From JACDAN01 sp963802375 (lineage in GTDB: Bacteria > Actinomycetota > Thermoleophilia > Gaiellales > Gaiellaceae), in NCBI GenBank assembly GCA_963802375.1, contig CAWDIJ010000013.1:62001-126000 (forward strand): 64,000 nt of DNA. The letters run 5' to 3'. Below are positions 17,729 through 26,744 of the stretch, piece by piece. Within the stretch, counting starts at the first letter, position 1. The number at the start of each line of letters is the position of its first letter. Below the pieces are notes generated by a model. That model made no database searches and was not told the origin of the DNA. It worked only from the letters and a program-made list of their open reading frames with translations. The position numbers and the translations under genes are program-made.

Positions 17729-19441
17729 CTACCCACGCCAGCGGTTCGTAATCGGCGTCCGGCGGTCGCGGCCGAACGCCTTCGGGCGAAGCTTGACCCC
17801 GGGCGGAGCCTGGCGGCGCTTGTATTCCGCTCGGTCGATCAGCGCGATCGCGCGATCGACCACGTCCTGGTCGAAGCCGTCAGTGGTCAGCTCCTCGTGC
17901 GATCGGTCCTCCTCGACGTAGGCCTCGAGCACCTTGTCGAGCGCCGGGTAGGGCGGCAGCGAGTCCTCGTCCTTCTGATCCGCGCGAAGCTCTGCGCTCG
18001 GCGCGCGGTCGATCGTCGTCGCCGGGATCAGCGCGCGGCCGACACGCTCGTTCAGGTGCCGGGCCAGCCGGAACACGTCCGTCTTGAACACGTCTTTGAG
18101 GAGGGCGAACCCGCCGGCCATGTCCCCGTAGAGCGTGGCGTACCCCACTGAGAGCTCCGACTTGTTTCCGGTCGCCACGACGAGCCAGCCGAACTTGTTC
18201 GAGAGTGCCATCAGCAGCGTCCCGCGAATGCGGGCCTGGAGGTTCTCCTCGGTGATGTCGGACTCCTGTCCCTCGAACACCTCTGAGAGCGCCTGCTCGT
18301 AGCCGTCGAAGATCGAGTCGATCGGCAGCTCGAGGAAGTCCGTCCCGAGGTTCTTCGCCAGCTGCTCGGCGTCGCGCCTCGTGTCGTCGGAGGAGTACCG
18401 GGAGGGCATCGAGACGCAGTGGACGCGTTCCGGCCCGAGCGCCTCGACCGCCAACGCCGCCGTCAGCGCCGAGTCGATCCCGCCCGAGACCCCGAGCACG
18501 ATGTCGCCGAAGCCGTTCTTGTCGACGTAGTCCGAAAGCCCCAGCTCGAGCGCGCGCCGCATCTGCTCCAGCTCGTCGAGCGGCTCGGCGACGTACGGCT
18601 TCACCGGTCCCTGCTGCTCGCGGGGCCCGCCGAGGTCGATCACCGGCGGATCGGGGATCTCGCGCTCGCTCGCGAGCGCACGGCGCCGCGCGTCCACGAG
18701 GCGGCGCGCGATCGCGGTCGAGACGTCGATGTCGACGACGAGCAGCGCCTCTTCGAACGACGGTGCGCGCGCGACGACCTCGCCCTCCTCGTCGATCACG
18801 ACGCTGTGCCCGTCGAAGATCAGCTCGTCCTGCCCGCCGACCGCGTTGACGAGCGCGACCCAGCAGGCGTTGTCCCGCGCCCGGGTGATCAGCATCTCCT
18901 CGCGCTCGAGTCCTTTCCCGACGTGGAACGGCGACGCGGAGATGTTCGCGATCACGTGCGCGCCGGCGAGGGCAAGATCGGTCGCAGGCGGGCCTGGCTG
19001 CCAGATGTCCTCGCAGACCGTCGGACCGACCAGCCCCTCGCCGACCCGAAGCAGGAACATCTCCCGGCCCGGCTGGAAGTACCGCACCTCGTCGAAGACG
19101 CCGTAGTTCGGCAGGAAGCGCTTCGGGTACACAGCCTTGATCTCGCCATCCGCGCAGATCGCGCAACCGTTGGAGAGATCGCGGTCGAGCCACGGAACTC
19201 CCACGAGCACGGCAACGTCTGTCGCCTCGGCGGCGACCTGCTCGGCGGCGCGGCGCGCCTCGCGGAGGAAGCCGGGGCGAAAGAGGAGATCCTCCGGCGG
19301 GTAGCCGGTGATCGCGAGCTCCGGGAACAGGACGAGGTCGGCGCCGGCGCTCTTCGCCTCGCGGAGGTGACCCACGATCCGAGCGACGTTGCCGTCGAGG
19401 TCGCCGACGACGGTGTTGATCTGCGCGAGTGCGAGCCTCAT
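17729..19441 (-). CDS. nadE: Glutamine-dependent NAD+ synthetase
   Basis: This cytosolic enzyme makes NAD+ from deamido-NAD+, ATP and glutamine. The N-terminal nitrilase/amidase domain has its Glu-Lys-Cys triad in FPELAITGYPPEDLL, YPKRFLPNYG and GPTVCEDIW. The C-terminal ATP-pyrophosphatase domain carries the loop LGVSGGIDSALTAALA (near residue 320). At 570 residues it is the common two-domain length. Its start faces the divergent hotdog gene across 38 bases that contain an inverted repeat. Confidence 0.95.
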   Translation of the reverse strand: MRLALAQINTVVGDLDGNVARIVGHLREAKSAGADLVLFPELAITGYPPEDLLFRPGFLREARRAAEQVAAEATDVAVLVGVPWLDRDLSNGCAICADGEIKAVYPKRFLPNYGVFDEVRYFQPGREMFLLRVGEGLVGPTVCEDIWQPGPPATDLALAGAHVIANISASPFHVGKGLEREEMLITRARDNACWVALVNAVGGQDELIFDGHSVVIDEEGEVVARAPSFEEALLVVDIDVSTAIARRLVDARRRALASEREIPDPPVIDLGGPREQQGPVKPYVAEPLDELEQMRRALELGLSDYVDKNGFGDIVLGVSGGIDSALTAALAVEALGPERVHCVSMPSRYSSDDTRRDAEQLAKNLGTDFLELPIDSIFDGYEQALSEVFEGQESDITEENLQARIRGTLLMALSNKFGWLVVATGNKSELSVGYATLYGDMAGGFALLKDVFKTDVFRLARHLNERVGRALIPATTIDRAPSAELRADQKDEDSLPPYPALDKVLEAYVEEDRSHEELTTDGFDQDVVDRAIALIDRAEYKRRQAPPGVKLRPKAFGRDRRTPITNRWRG

Positions 19442-19442
19442 A

Positions 19443-19465
19443 GTTTTCGCCTCACAGTCGAAAAC
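19443..19465. promoter_or_regulatory. Inverted repeat between nadE and hotdog gene
   Basis: GTTTTCG (19443-19449) and CGAAAAC (19459-19465) form an A+T-rich inverted repeat in an otherwise G+C-rich gap of 38 bases between divergent starts. It is a candidate operator acting on both genes. A TATCCT box at 19472 could be a -10 for the plus-strand gene. Confidence 0.45.
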
Positions 19466-19479
19466 ATAGTCTATCCTGC

Positions 19480-20157
19480 GTGGAGCTCGTCATCGACCGG
19501 CATTTTCGCGGCCCGACGGAATCCGCGAACGGCGGGTACACCTGCGGCATCCTCGCATCGCTCTTCCACGGCCCCGTCGAGGTCACGCTCAGGCTCCCGC
19601 CTCCGCTCGAGCGGCCGCTCGAGCTGGAGATGGAGGACGATCGCCGGCGCGTCGAGCTCCGCGACGGCGACGCGCTCGTTGCCGAGGCCGAGGCGACCGA
19701 CCTCGAGCTCCAGCTCCCGGACCCTGTTCCCTTCGCCGCAGCCGCCGCGGCCGCGCTGCCGGACGGCGACAAGGAGAGCGCCTTCCCCGAGTGCTTCGTG
19801 TGCGGCTGGGCGCGCAACGACGGGCTCGGCATCTACGCCGGCCCGGTCGAGGGCCGCGAGGTCGTCGCCGCGACCTGGACGCCTCGCCCCGACCACGTGG
19901 CGCCCGAGTTCGTCTGGGCGGCGCTGGACTGTCCGGGCGCCTATGCGGTGCACGGCGGCGAGCGAGGGATGCCCGTGCTCGGCCAGCTGGCGGCCAAGGT
20001 CGATCACCTGCCGCACGACGGCGAGCCGTGTGTGGTGATGGCCTGGCCGCTCGGAGAGGATGGGCGGAAGCTCTACGCCGGCACCGCGCTCTTCGGCGAG
20101 GACGGGCGAGTGCTCGGCTCGGCCAGGGCGACCTGGATCGTCCCGCGAGAGCCCTAG
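19480..20157 (+). CDS. Hotdog-fold thioesterase-like protein with CxxC
   Basis: This 225-residue protein has two halves resembling tandem hotdog domains; the second carries FPECFVCGWARNDGLGIYAG, typical of an actinobacterial thioesterase-superfamily group with a conserved CxxC. Catalytic activity on acyl-CoA is plausible but not shown. The GTG at 19480 lies right behind a -10-like box, so the mRNA may be leaderless. Its stop codon is part of the first of two identical palindromes. Confidence 0.6.
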   Translation: MELVIDRHFRGPTESANGGYTCGILASLFHGPVEVTLRLPPPLERPLELEMEDDRRRVELRDGDALVAEAEATDLELQLPDPVPFAAAAAAALPDGDKESAFPECFVCGWARNDGLGIYAGPVEGREVVAATWTPRPDHVAPEFVWAALDCPGAYAVHGGERGMPVLGQLAAKVDHLPHDGEPCVVMAWPLGEDGRKLYAGTALFGEDGRVLGSARATWIVPREP

Positions 20158-20171
20158 TAACAGTCTGTTAC
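20157..20171. repeat. Palindrome GTAACAGTCTGTTAC, copy 1
   Basis: Perfect 7-base arms around one central base; begins at the last base of the hotdog stop codon. Identical to the copy 55 bases downstream. The layout fits a DNA operator (TetR-like half-site spacing) rather than an RNA hairpin. Confidence 0.7.
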
Positions 20172-20208
20172 AAGTCGCGGAACCACCACCAGCAGCGGCC
20201 TTCGGAGG

Positions 20209-20997
20209 CTAGTAACAGTCTGTTACTAGTCGGCTCAGCGCTGCAGCCGGATCGCGTTGAGGTCGTTCTCGTGCGATCTCGTCCGCGCGGCGGATCAGGT
20301 CTTCGATGTCGTCGTGCTCGGCGTGGATGTAACGGCCGCTCAGCGCGTCCGCCCGCCCGGAGGCGAGCACGCGGACGAGACTCGGCGCCAGCTCCGGCGG
20401 CGTCCACGGCGCGTCGTCGCCGAACGACTCGGTCATGTCGGTCTTCACGAGCCCCGGGCTGATCGTGAACACCGCAATCCCGTGGGGCTCGAGCTGGAGG
20501 GCGAGTCCCTCCGCCATCCGGTAGAGCGCGGCCTTGCTGGCGCCGTAGGCGGTTGTGGCCTGGCCGGGGAGGTAGCCGGAGCCGCTTCCCGTGTTGACGA
20601 TCCGCCCTCGGCCGCGCTCGATCATCCCGGGCACGACGGCGCGCCAACAGAGAAAGGCCCCGAGGACGTTGATCTCGAACACGTGCCACCAGTCGGCCGG
20701 GTCCTCCTTCCACGCCTCGTGGCCCCAGTGCGCGATCCCTGCATTCGCGACCAGGAGGTCGACGGGGCCAAGCTCGCGCTCGACCTCGGCCACCATGCGC
20801 TCCACGTCCTCGCGCCTGGAGACGTCGGCGACGACGCTCAGCCCGCCGATCTCGCCTGCGACCTCTTCAACCTGCTTGGACGTGCGCGCCGAGACTGCGA
20901 CGTTCATGCCTGCGTCGGCCAGCTCGCGCGCGATCCGCTCGCCGATCCCGCGGCCGCCGCCGGTGACGAGCGCCACTCCTTCGAGCCGATCTGCCAC
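20209..20997 (-). CDS. Short-chain dehydrogenase/reductase
   Basis: This classical NAD(P)-dependent SDR of 262 residues has the cofactor motif VTGGGRGIGERIA (residues 10-22), NAG at about residue 85, the catalytic Ser in NTGSGSGY and YGASK (Tyr-x-x-x-Lys). The substrate is unknown. The GTG at 20997 gives the normal N-terminus. The last residues (VTDCY) are encoded by a palindrome, so the C-terminus has been set by that element. It is divergent from the antiporter gene. Confidence 0.87.
   Translation of the reverse strand: MADRLEGVALVTGGGRGIGERIARELADAGMNVAVSARTSKQVEEVAGEIGGLSVVADVSRREDVERMVAEVERELGPVDLLVANAGIAHWGHEAWKEDPADWWHVFEINVLGAFLCWRAVVPGMIERGRGRIVNTGSGSGYLPGQATTAYGASKAALYRMAEGLALQLEPHGIAVFTISPGLVKTDMTESFGDDAPWTPPELAPSLVRVLASGRADALSGRYIHAEHDDIEDLIRRADEIARERPQRDPAAALSRLVTDCY
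20212..20226. repeat. Palindrome GTAACAGTCTGTTAC, copy 2
   Basis: Second identical copy, 55 bases after the first, overlapping the 3' end of the SDR gene. Two perfect copies in one convergent gap are unlikely by chance in G+C-rich DNA. Confidence 0.7.
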
Positions 20998-21033
20998 GAA
21001 GAAGAGTCTTCCACGCGCCGTTAGGGTCAGGTC

Positions 21034-22215
21034 GTGACTCTCGCCGAGCTCGCCGTCACCGTCGGGATGCTCGGTGTGCTGGGGCTCGTCGCGAGCCGCT
21101 TCGGGCTCTCGGCGATCCCCGCGTACCTCCTCGCCGGCCTTCTGCTCGGGCCGAACGAGCCCAAGGTCGTGACGCTGATCAGCCCATCGGAGGTGACGGA
21201 GTTCGTCGCCGAGGTGGGGATCATCTTCCTGCTCTTCTTTCTCGGGCTCGAGTTCACACTCTCCCGCCTGTCGAGGAGCAGGCGTCACGTCGTCTTGGGC
21301 GGGCTCTTCGACCTCGTGGCCAACGCCGGCCTGGGGCTGCTGGTCGGCATTGCTGCGTTCGGCTTCAGCTTCGCGGCGCTGATCCTTGCCGCCGCCATCT
21401 ACGTCTCCTCGAGCGCGATCGCCGTCAAGGGCCTGATCGACTTCCGGCGCCTCGCGGACGACGAGACCGACCTCGTCCTGGCGATCCTGATCGCGGAGGA
21501 CATCGCGATCGCACTCGTGCTCGGCTTCGCCGCAGGCGGCGGCGGTGCTGCCGGCGCGACGCTCGCGATCGTCGCGAAAGCGATCGGCTTCATCGCGATC
21601 TCGCTCGCTCTCTCGAAGTGGCTCTCAGGGCAGATCGACCGGATCCTGGACTGGCTGCCGCGCGAGTTCTTCCTGCTGGCGGTGTTCGGCTTCCTGATCG
21701 GGATGGCGGCGGTCGCCGACGCGCTCGGGCTCTCCGAGGCGATCGGCGCCCTGATGGCCGGCATCGTGCTCTCCGAGACCTCGATGCGGGAGGAGATCGA
21801 GGAGCGTTTCTTCAGCTTCCGCGACGTCTTCGCCGCGCTGTTCTTCTTCGTCTTCGGCCTCTCGATCGACATCTCGGCGCTCGGCGACGTCGGTTGGCTG
21901 CTCGCGCTCGCCGTTCCGGCGGCAGTGATCGGCAAGATCGCGACGGGCCACGTCGCGGGCAGGCTCGGAGGCTTCTCGGCCCGCCAGAGCTTCAACGCCG
22001 GCGTGGCGCTGATCGCCCACGGTGAGTTCACGGTCATCCTCGCCCAGGTGGCCTCCGCGAACGACGAGCTACTGGCCGACCAGCAGGAGACGCTGATCGC
22101 CTTCGCGGGCCTGTATGTCCTGCTGACCGCGACCATCGGCGTCGTGCTGATGAAGGAGTCGAAGGTGCTCGGACGCCGCCTGTTCCCCACCCCTACACTG
22201 GCCGAAGGAGGCTGA
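21034..22215 (+). CDS. CPA2-type cation:proton antiporter (Kef/KhtU-like)
   Basis: This integral membrane protein of 393 residues with about 12 hydrophobic helices belongs to the sodium/hydrogen exchanger superfamily. It has SSSAIAVKGLIDF and AEDIAIALVLGF (conserved Asp pair region) in the unwound-helix zone. It exports K+ or Na+ against protons. It lacks the cytosolic RCK domain of KefB/C; instead the next gene encodes a separate TrkA-C subunit, as in Bacillus KhtUT. Start GTG 21034. Confidence 0.85.
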   Translation: MTLAELAVTVGMLGVLGLVASRFGLSAIPAYLLAGLLLGPNEPKVVTLISPSEVTEFVAEVGIIFLLFFLGLEFTLSRLSRSRRHVVLGGLFDLVANAGLGLLVGIAAFGFSFAALILAAAIYVSSSAIAVKGLIDFRRLADDETDLVLAILIAEDIAIALVLGFAAGGGGAAGATLAIVAKAIGFIAISLALSKWLSGQIDRILDWLPREFFLLAVFGFLIGMAAVADALGLSEAIGALMAGIVLSETSMREEIEERFFSFRDVFAALFFFVFGLSIDISALGDVGWLLALAVPAAVIGKIATGHVAGRLGGFSARQSFNAGVALIAHGEFTVILAQVASANDELLADQQETLIAFAGLYVLLTATIGVVLMKESKVLGRRLFPTPTLAEGG

Positions 22216-22219
22216 CGCG

Positions 22220-22711
22220 TTGCCCACTCAACTCGAGGAGACCCGTCTTCCCGGGATCGGGACAAAGTTCACGATCCGCACCGGCGAGGGCAGCCGCCTC
22301 ACCGTGATCCTCCACAACGACGGGAAGCGCGAGCTCTACTACTTCCGGCGCGGATCCGACGACGAGCCGCGGTCGGTGATCACGCTCGACGACGACGAGG
22401 CGCGGCAGCTCGGCGCCGTCCTCGGCGGTGCGTACGAGCGGCCGAAGATCGTCGAGGAGCTCGAGATGGCGCTCGGCGAGCTGCTGATCGAGTGGATCCC
22501 CGTGCCCGACTCGAGCCGGTGGATCGGCAAGAGCCTGGCCGAGGCCGGCTTCCGCGCGAACCTTGGGATCACGGTGATCGCGATCCTCCGCGAGCCCGAG
22601 CCCGTCACGGGCGCCTTGCCCGACGACGTGATCCAGCAAGGCGACACGCTGGTCACGGTGGGGAAGGCCGGCTCGTACCCCGCCTTCCAGCGCGTGCTCG
22701 CCGAGGGCTAG
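22220..22711 (+). CDS. TrkA-C domain regulatory subunit of the antiporter (KhtT-like)
   Basis: This cytosolic protein of 163 residues has an N-terminal small domain (residues 1-70) and a C-terminal RCK_C domain (WIGKSLAEAGFRANLGITVIA, IQQGDTLVTVG). It follows the antiporter after 4 bases from a TTG start and most likely gates it in response to a nucleotide or pH. The end overlaps the convergent ligase gene by 4 bases. Confidence 0.82.
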   Translation: MPTQLEETRLPGIGTKFTIRTGEGSRLTVILHNDGKRELYYFRRGSDDEPRSVITLDDDEARQLGAVLGGAYERPKIVEELEMALGELLIEWIPVPDSSRWIGKSLAEAGFRANLGITVIAILREPEPVTGALPDDVIQQGDTLVTVGKAGSYPAFQRVLAEG

Positions 22712-24588
22712 AGAGCCCGCCCGATCTCGTCCAGCGCCTCGGGGTTCTCGAGCGAGGACAGGTCGCCGGGGTCGGCTCCGAGCGCCTTCGCGCGGACGGC
22801 GCGGCGCATGATCTTCGCGCTGCGGGTCTTCGGCAGCGCGCTCACGAAGACGATGCGGTCAGGTCGGAACGCCTTGCCGAGGTCGCGTGAGACGAGCTCC
22901 GAGACCTCGGCCGCGAGGGCCTCGGTCCCGTCGACGCCAGGCGCGGCGATGCAGAAGATCCATGCGACCTCGCCCTTGACCTCGTGCGGGATCCCCACCG
23001 CCGCCGCCTCCAGCACGGACGGATGCTCGACGGCGGCCGACTCCAGCTCTGCCGGGCCGACCCGCTTCCCGGCGATGTTGAGCGTGTCGTCGGACCGGCC
23101 GTGGAGGAACCAGAAGCCGTCCTCGTCCACGGAAGCCCAGTCGCCGTGCGTCCAGACGCCGGGAAACCGGCTCCAGTATGTGTCGATGTAGCGGTCGGGG
23201 TCGCGCCAGAACCCGCGGGTCATGCCCGGGAAGGGCTTTCGGCAGACGAGCTCGCCGACCTCGCCGCTCTCCACCAGCGAGCGGCCCCGCCCGTCCACGA
23301 CGTCCATCGCCATGCCGAGGGCGGGCCCGCCGAGTGAGCAGGCCTTGATCGGGATCGCCGGAGTCGGGGAGAGGAAGCACGCGCCGACCTCCGTGCCCCC
23401 TGAGCAGTTGATGATGGGGACTCGTCCGCCGCCGACTTGCTCGAAGAGCCAGCGGTAGGGCTCGGGGTTCCAGGGCTCCCCGGTCGTCACGATCGTGCGG
23501 AGCGACGAGAGGTCCGCCTCGGGATCGCCGTGCGGGATCAACGCACGCACGAGTGTCGGCGAGATCCCGAGAACAGAGACGCGCTCGCGCTCGATGAGCC
23601 GCCACACACGGTCCGGCGGCCAGTCCGGCGCACCCTCGGCGAAGACGAGTGTCGAGCCCATCGCCTGGCCGCCCACGACCGTCCACGGGCCCATGATCCA
23701 GCCCATGTCCGTGACGAAGTGGATCACGTCGTCGGGACCGGCGTCCGCCTGGTAGCAGACCTCGCGTGCGATCGAGACGAGGAAGCCTCCCTGGACGTGG
23801 ACGACGCCCTTCGGCCTGCCGGTCGTCCCGGACGTATACGTCAGGAGGTACGGCGTCTCGGAGTCGAGCTCGGCAGGCGGGAGCTCGCCGGGCGAGTCCG
23901 CGGCGAGCTCGTCCCACGGCGCGAGGACGACGTGTTCGACGGACGGCGAGTCCGCTCGCGCCTGCTCGAGGATCGCCAGCATCGGGACTTCGCGCCCGCG
24001 TCGTGACGAGACGCGCGTCGTGATCGCGACCTTGGCCTCGGACGCCTGGAGCCGCTGGGCCACGGCCGGCGCCGCGAAGCCGGAGAAGATCGGCACCTGG
24101 ATCGCGCCGATGTGGGCGCAGGCGTGTGAGGCGATCGCGACCTCCTGCGACATCGGCAGGAAGATCGCGACCCGGTCGCCCTCCTCGACGCCGAGCCGGA
24201 CTAGCGCCTCGGCAAGCCTCGTCACCTGGTCGGACATGGCCGCCCAGGTCAGCTCACGTCGCTCGCCGTCCTCAGCGAGCGAGACGGCGGCGACCGCCTC
24301 TGGCCGGCGCCGAGCCCAGCGGTGGACGCAGTTCCACGCGATGTTCACCTTCCCGCCGACAAACCAGGTCGCCCACTCGGGACCACGCGAGAGGTCGGAG
24401 ACGCGATCCCATGGCGTCGAGAACTCGAGTCCCATGTCCTCGACAGCCGCCGACCAGAACCAGTCCGGGTCTTCCTGCGCCCGGCGCACGAGCTCCCAGT
24501 AGTCGCCGATTCCGTGGCGCCGCATCAGCCGCACGACGTTCGCTCGCTCGAGCACCTCCTCGGTCGGCCGCCAGACGACCTCGCTCAC
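22708..24588 (-). CDS. AMP-dependent acyl-CoA synthetase (acetyl-CoA synthetase-like)
   Basis: This 626-residue adenylate-forming enzyme is related to Acs but distinct from the acsA gene near 4-6 kb. Motifs are LLTYTSGTTGRPKG (phosphate loop), NCSGGTEVG in place of the WQTETG motif, GRSDDTLNIAGKR, and the C-terminal lysine in LPKTRSAKIMRRAVR. It may act on a different short-chain acid. It overlaps the stop of the upstream MMPL gene by 4 bases, an unexpected partner for a transporter. Convergent with the antiporter operon. Confidence 0.85.
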   Translation of the reverse strand: MSEVVWRPTEEVLERANVVRLMRRHGIGDYWELVRRAQEDPDWFWSAAVEDMGLEFSTPWDRVSDLSRGPEWATWFVGGKVNIAWNCVHRWARRRPEAVAAVSLAEDGERRELTWAAMSDQVTRLAEALVRLGVEEGDRVAIFLPMSQEVAIASHACAHIGAIQVPIFSGFAAPAVAQRLQASEAKVAITTRVSSRRGREVPMLAILEQARADSPSVEHVVLAPWDELAADSPGELPPAELDSETPYLLTYTSGTTGRPKGVVHVQGGFLVSIAREVCYQADAGPDDVIHFVTDMGWIMGPWTVVGGQAMGSTLVFAEGAPDWPPDRVWRLIERERVSVLGISPTLVRALIPHGDPEADLSSLRTIVTTGEPWNPEPYRWLFEQVGGGRVPIINCSGGTEVGACFLSPTPAIPIKACSLGGPALGMAMDVVDGRGRSLVESGEVGELVCRKPFPGMTRGFWRDPDRYIDTYWSRFPGVWTHGDWASVDEDGFWFLHGRSDDTLNIAGKRVGPAELESAAVEHPSVLEAAAVGIPHEVKGEVAWIFCIAAPGVDGTEALAAEVSELVSRDLGKAFRPDRIVFVSALPKTRSAKIMRRAVRAKALGADPGDLSSLENPEALDEIGRAL

Positions 24589-26702
24589 CGATTGCCCTCG
24601 ACGTGGAAGTCGGGAAGCCAGCGCAACCAGCTCGGCAAGTACCAGTTCCAGTCTCCGAGCAGCTTCATGGCCGCCGGCAGCAGCACCGAGCGGACGATCG
24701 TGGCGTCGATCAGCAGGGCGACGGCCACACCGAAGCCCATCTGCTGGAACATCACGAGATCACCGACCGCGAACCCGCCGAAGACGGCGATGATGATCAG
24801 CGCGGCACCGGTGATCAGTCGAGCCGTCGAGCTGATGCCGTGCGCGACAGCCGCGTCGTTGTCGCCGGTCTGCACGTACCGCTCGCGGATCCGGCTCAAC
24901 AGGAAGACGTGGTAGTCCATCGAGAGCCCGAACAGAACCGCGAACAGGAACAGCGGCACCCACGCCTCGATGAAGTCGACCTGCTGGAAGCCGAAGAGCT
25001 CGTTGCCGATCCCTTTCTGGAAGACAAGGATCAGGACGCCGTAGGCGGCACCGATCGACAGCAGGTTCAGCACGATCGCCTTGGCGGCGACGACGATCGA
25101 CCTGAACGCGACGGTCAGCAGGATGAACGACAGCGTGAGAACGACCGCCAGCAGGATCGGAAGCCAGCGGTCGGTCAGGGCGTAGTAGTCGATGCTCTCG
25201 GCCGTCTCGCCGGTGACGAGGACCTGCGCCCCGGTGATCTCTTCCTCACGCAGGGCGCGGACCGCGTCGAGCGCCCTGTCGTCGCGGCTGTCCCCGACCG
25301 GTAGCGCCTCGATCACCGCGAGCCGCTCCTCGTCGTGGAACTCGGTGTCGACCTGGCGGAAGGCGTCGTTTGCCTGCATGTCGTCCGCGATCTGCTCGAT
25401 CTCCGCCCGAGTCTCAGGGTTTGCGACGTCGCCGTCGACGACGACCTCCACCGAGTCGGTTGTGCCGATCCCGAACGATTCCTCCAGCGCGTTGAACCCC
25501 TGTTTCGACGCAAAACGGTCCGGCAGCGTACGGATTCCGGCCTCGCCCGTCGTGTAGCTGAGGACAGGAATCGACAGGGCGACCAGCAACCCGACGCTCA
25601 GCACGAGGCTCACGACCGGCCGCCGCATCACTGCCCCTACGACCCCGCCCCAGAAGCGGCTCTCGGCGCCCGTCCCACGCTCGGCGCCCCGGCCGATGAA
25701 CGGAATCCGGAGGGCGTTGACCCGGTCGCCGAGCAGGCTCAGCACCGCGGGGAGGAGCGTCAGCGCAGCGGCGACCGAGGTGATGCCGACCAGGATCGCG
25801 CCCGCGGCGAGGCTCCGGAAGATCGTGTTCGGGATGAGCAGGAGCCCGAGCATCGCGATGACGAAGGCGAAACCGCTGAAGAGCACCGCGCGACTCGCCG
25901 TGCCGCCGGTCGCGGCGATCGCGTCGAGCTTCTCGCGTCCGCCCGACCGCTCCTCCCGGAAGCGCGACACGACGAACAGCGCGTAGTCGATCCCGAGCGC
26001 GAGCCCCATCCCGGTGAGCATGTTGATCGTGAAGACCGAGAGCTCGAACGCGATGCCGACGAGGGCCACGAGCCCCAACGCGGTGATGATGGCGACAATC
26101 GCGAGGGCGAGCGGGACGAGGCCGGCGACGACCGCGCCGAAGACGAGCAAGAGGACGATGAGCGCCACGGGCAGCCCGAACTGGAGCTCACCCTTCTGCA
26201 GGTCCTCCTCCGAGAGCGTCAGGAAGTCGCGCTCGACCGACCATTCGCCCGTGAGGAAGAGCTCGAAGTTCCCGTCCTCGTGCTGCTCCAGCACCTCCTG
26301 GACGTTCTCGGCCGCGGTCTCGTCCTCGAGCCCGATCTCGTAGACGAGCGCCCGCTCCGCCCTCGCAACAGGCTCGGGATTGACGTAGGTGACACCATCG
26401 GTCGCCTCGAGTTCCTGGCGCAGCGGCAGCGCCCGGACGCCGAAGCCGGGGCTGTCCGTCGCGACGCTCTCCGAGCGGATCAGGACGACGTCCGTCGTGA
26501 AGTTCGGGTCCGGAGGTAGCCGCTCGCCGATCAGCTCGTAGGCCTGCTCCGACTCGGGCTCGTTCAGCTGCTCGGCCTCGCCGGAGAGCGCATCGCCGAG
26601 GAACAGGACGACGAGGACGAGGGAGACCACGACGCCGGCGATCCAGGCGGCGATGGTCAGTCCAGGATGGCGTGCTGCGGCGGTGGCGAGGCGCTCGGTC
26701 AT
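24585..26702 (-). CDS. MMPL family transporter
   Basis: This RND-superfamily membrane protein of 705 residues has 12 predicted transmembrane helices in the layout 1+5 and 1+5, with two large extracytoplasmic loops (about residues 40-190 and 395-515). Family relatives export lipids or drugs with the proton gradient. Two MMPL signatures are visible (GIDYALFVVSRFREE and LSMDYHVFLLSRIRE, each with the Asp-Tyr pair). It is divergent from the MFS exporter and shares its promoter/operator region. Confidence 0.9.
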   Translation of the reverse strand: MTERLATAAARHPGLTIAAWIAGVVVSLVLVVLFLGDALSGEAEQLNEPESEQAYELIGERLPPDPNFTTDVVLIRSESVATDSPGFGVRALPLRQELEATDGVTYVNPEPVARAERALVYEIGLEDETAAENVQEVLEQHEDGNFELFLTGEWSVERDFLTLSEEDLQKGELQFGLPVALIVLLLVFGAVVAGLVPLALAIVAIITALGLVALVGIAFELSVFTINMLTGMGLALGIDYALFVVSRFREERSGGREKLDAIAATGGTASRAVLFSGFAFVIAMLGLLLIPNTIFRSLAAGAILVGITSVAAALTLLPAVLSLLGDRVNALRIPFIGRGAERGTGAESRFWGGVVGAVMRRPVVSLVLSVGLLVALSIPVLSYTTGEAGIRTLPDRFASKQGFNALEESFGIGTTDSVEVVVDGDVANPETRAEIEQIADDMQANDAFRQVDTEFHDEERLAVIEALPVGDSRDDRALDAVRALREEEITGAQVLVTGETAESIDYYALTDRWLPILLAVVLTLSFILLTVAFRSIVVAAKAIVLNLLSIGAAYGVLILVFQKGIGNELFGFQQVDFIEAWVPLFLFAVLFGLSMDYHVFLLSRIRERYVQTGDNDAAVAHGISSTARLITGAALIIIAVFGGFAVGDLVMFQQMGFGVAVALLIDATIVRSVLLPAAMKLLGDWNWYLPSWLRWLPDFHVEGNR

Positions 26703-26731
26703 TGACTCCCTAACTTAGTGACCGCTAACAT
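26702..26731 (+). promoter_or_regulatory. Promoter with embedded operator for the MFS-TetR operon
   Basis: TTGACT (26702-26707) and TAACAT (26726-26731) are separated by 18 bases. The spacer contains the imperfect palindrome TTAGTGACCGCTAA (26715-26728), a likely site for the TetR protein encoded downstream. The predicted start of transcription is only a few bases before the ATG at 26745, which rules out the in-frame GTG at 26718. Confidence 0.6.
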
Positions 26732-26744
26732 AGCGCTCCAGCCC

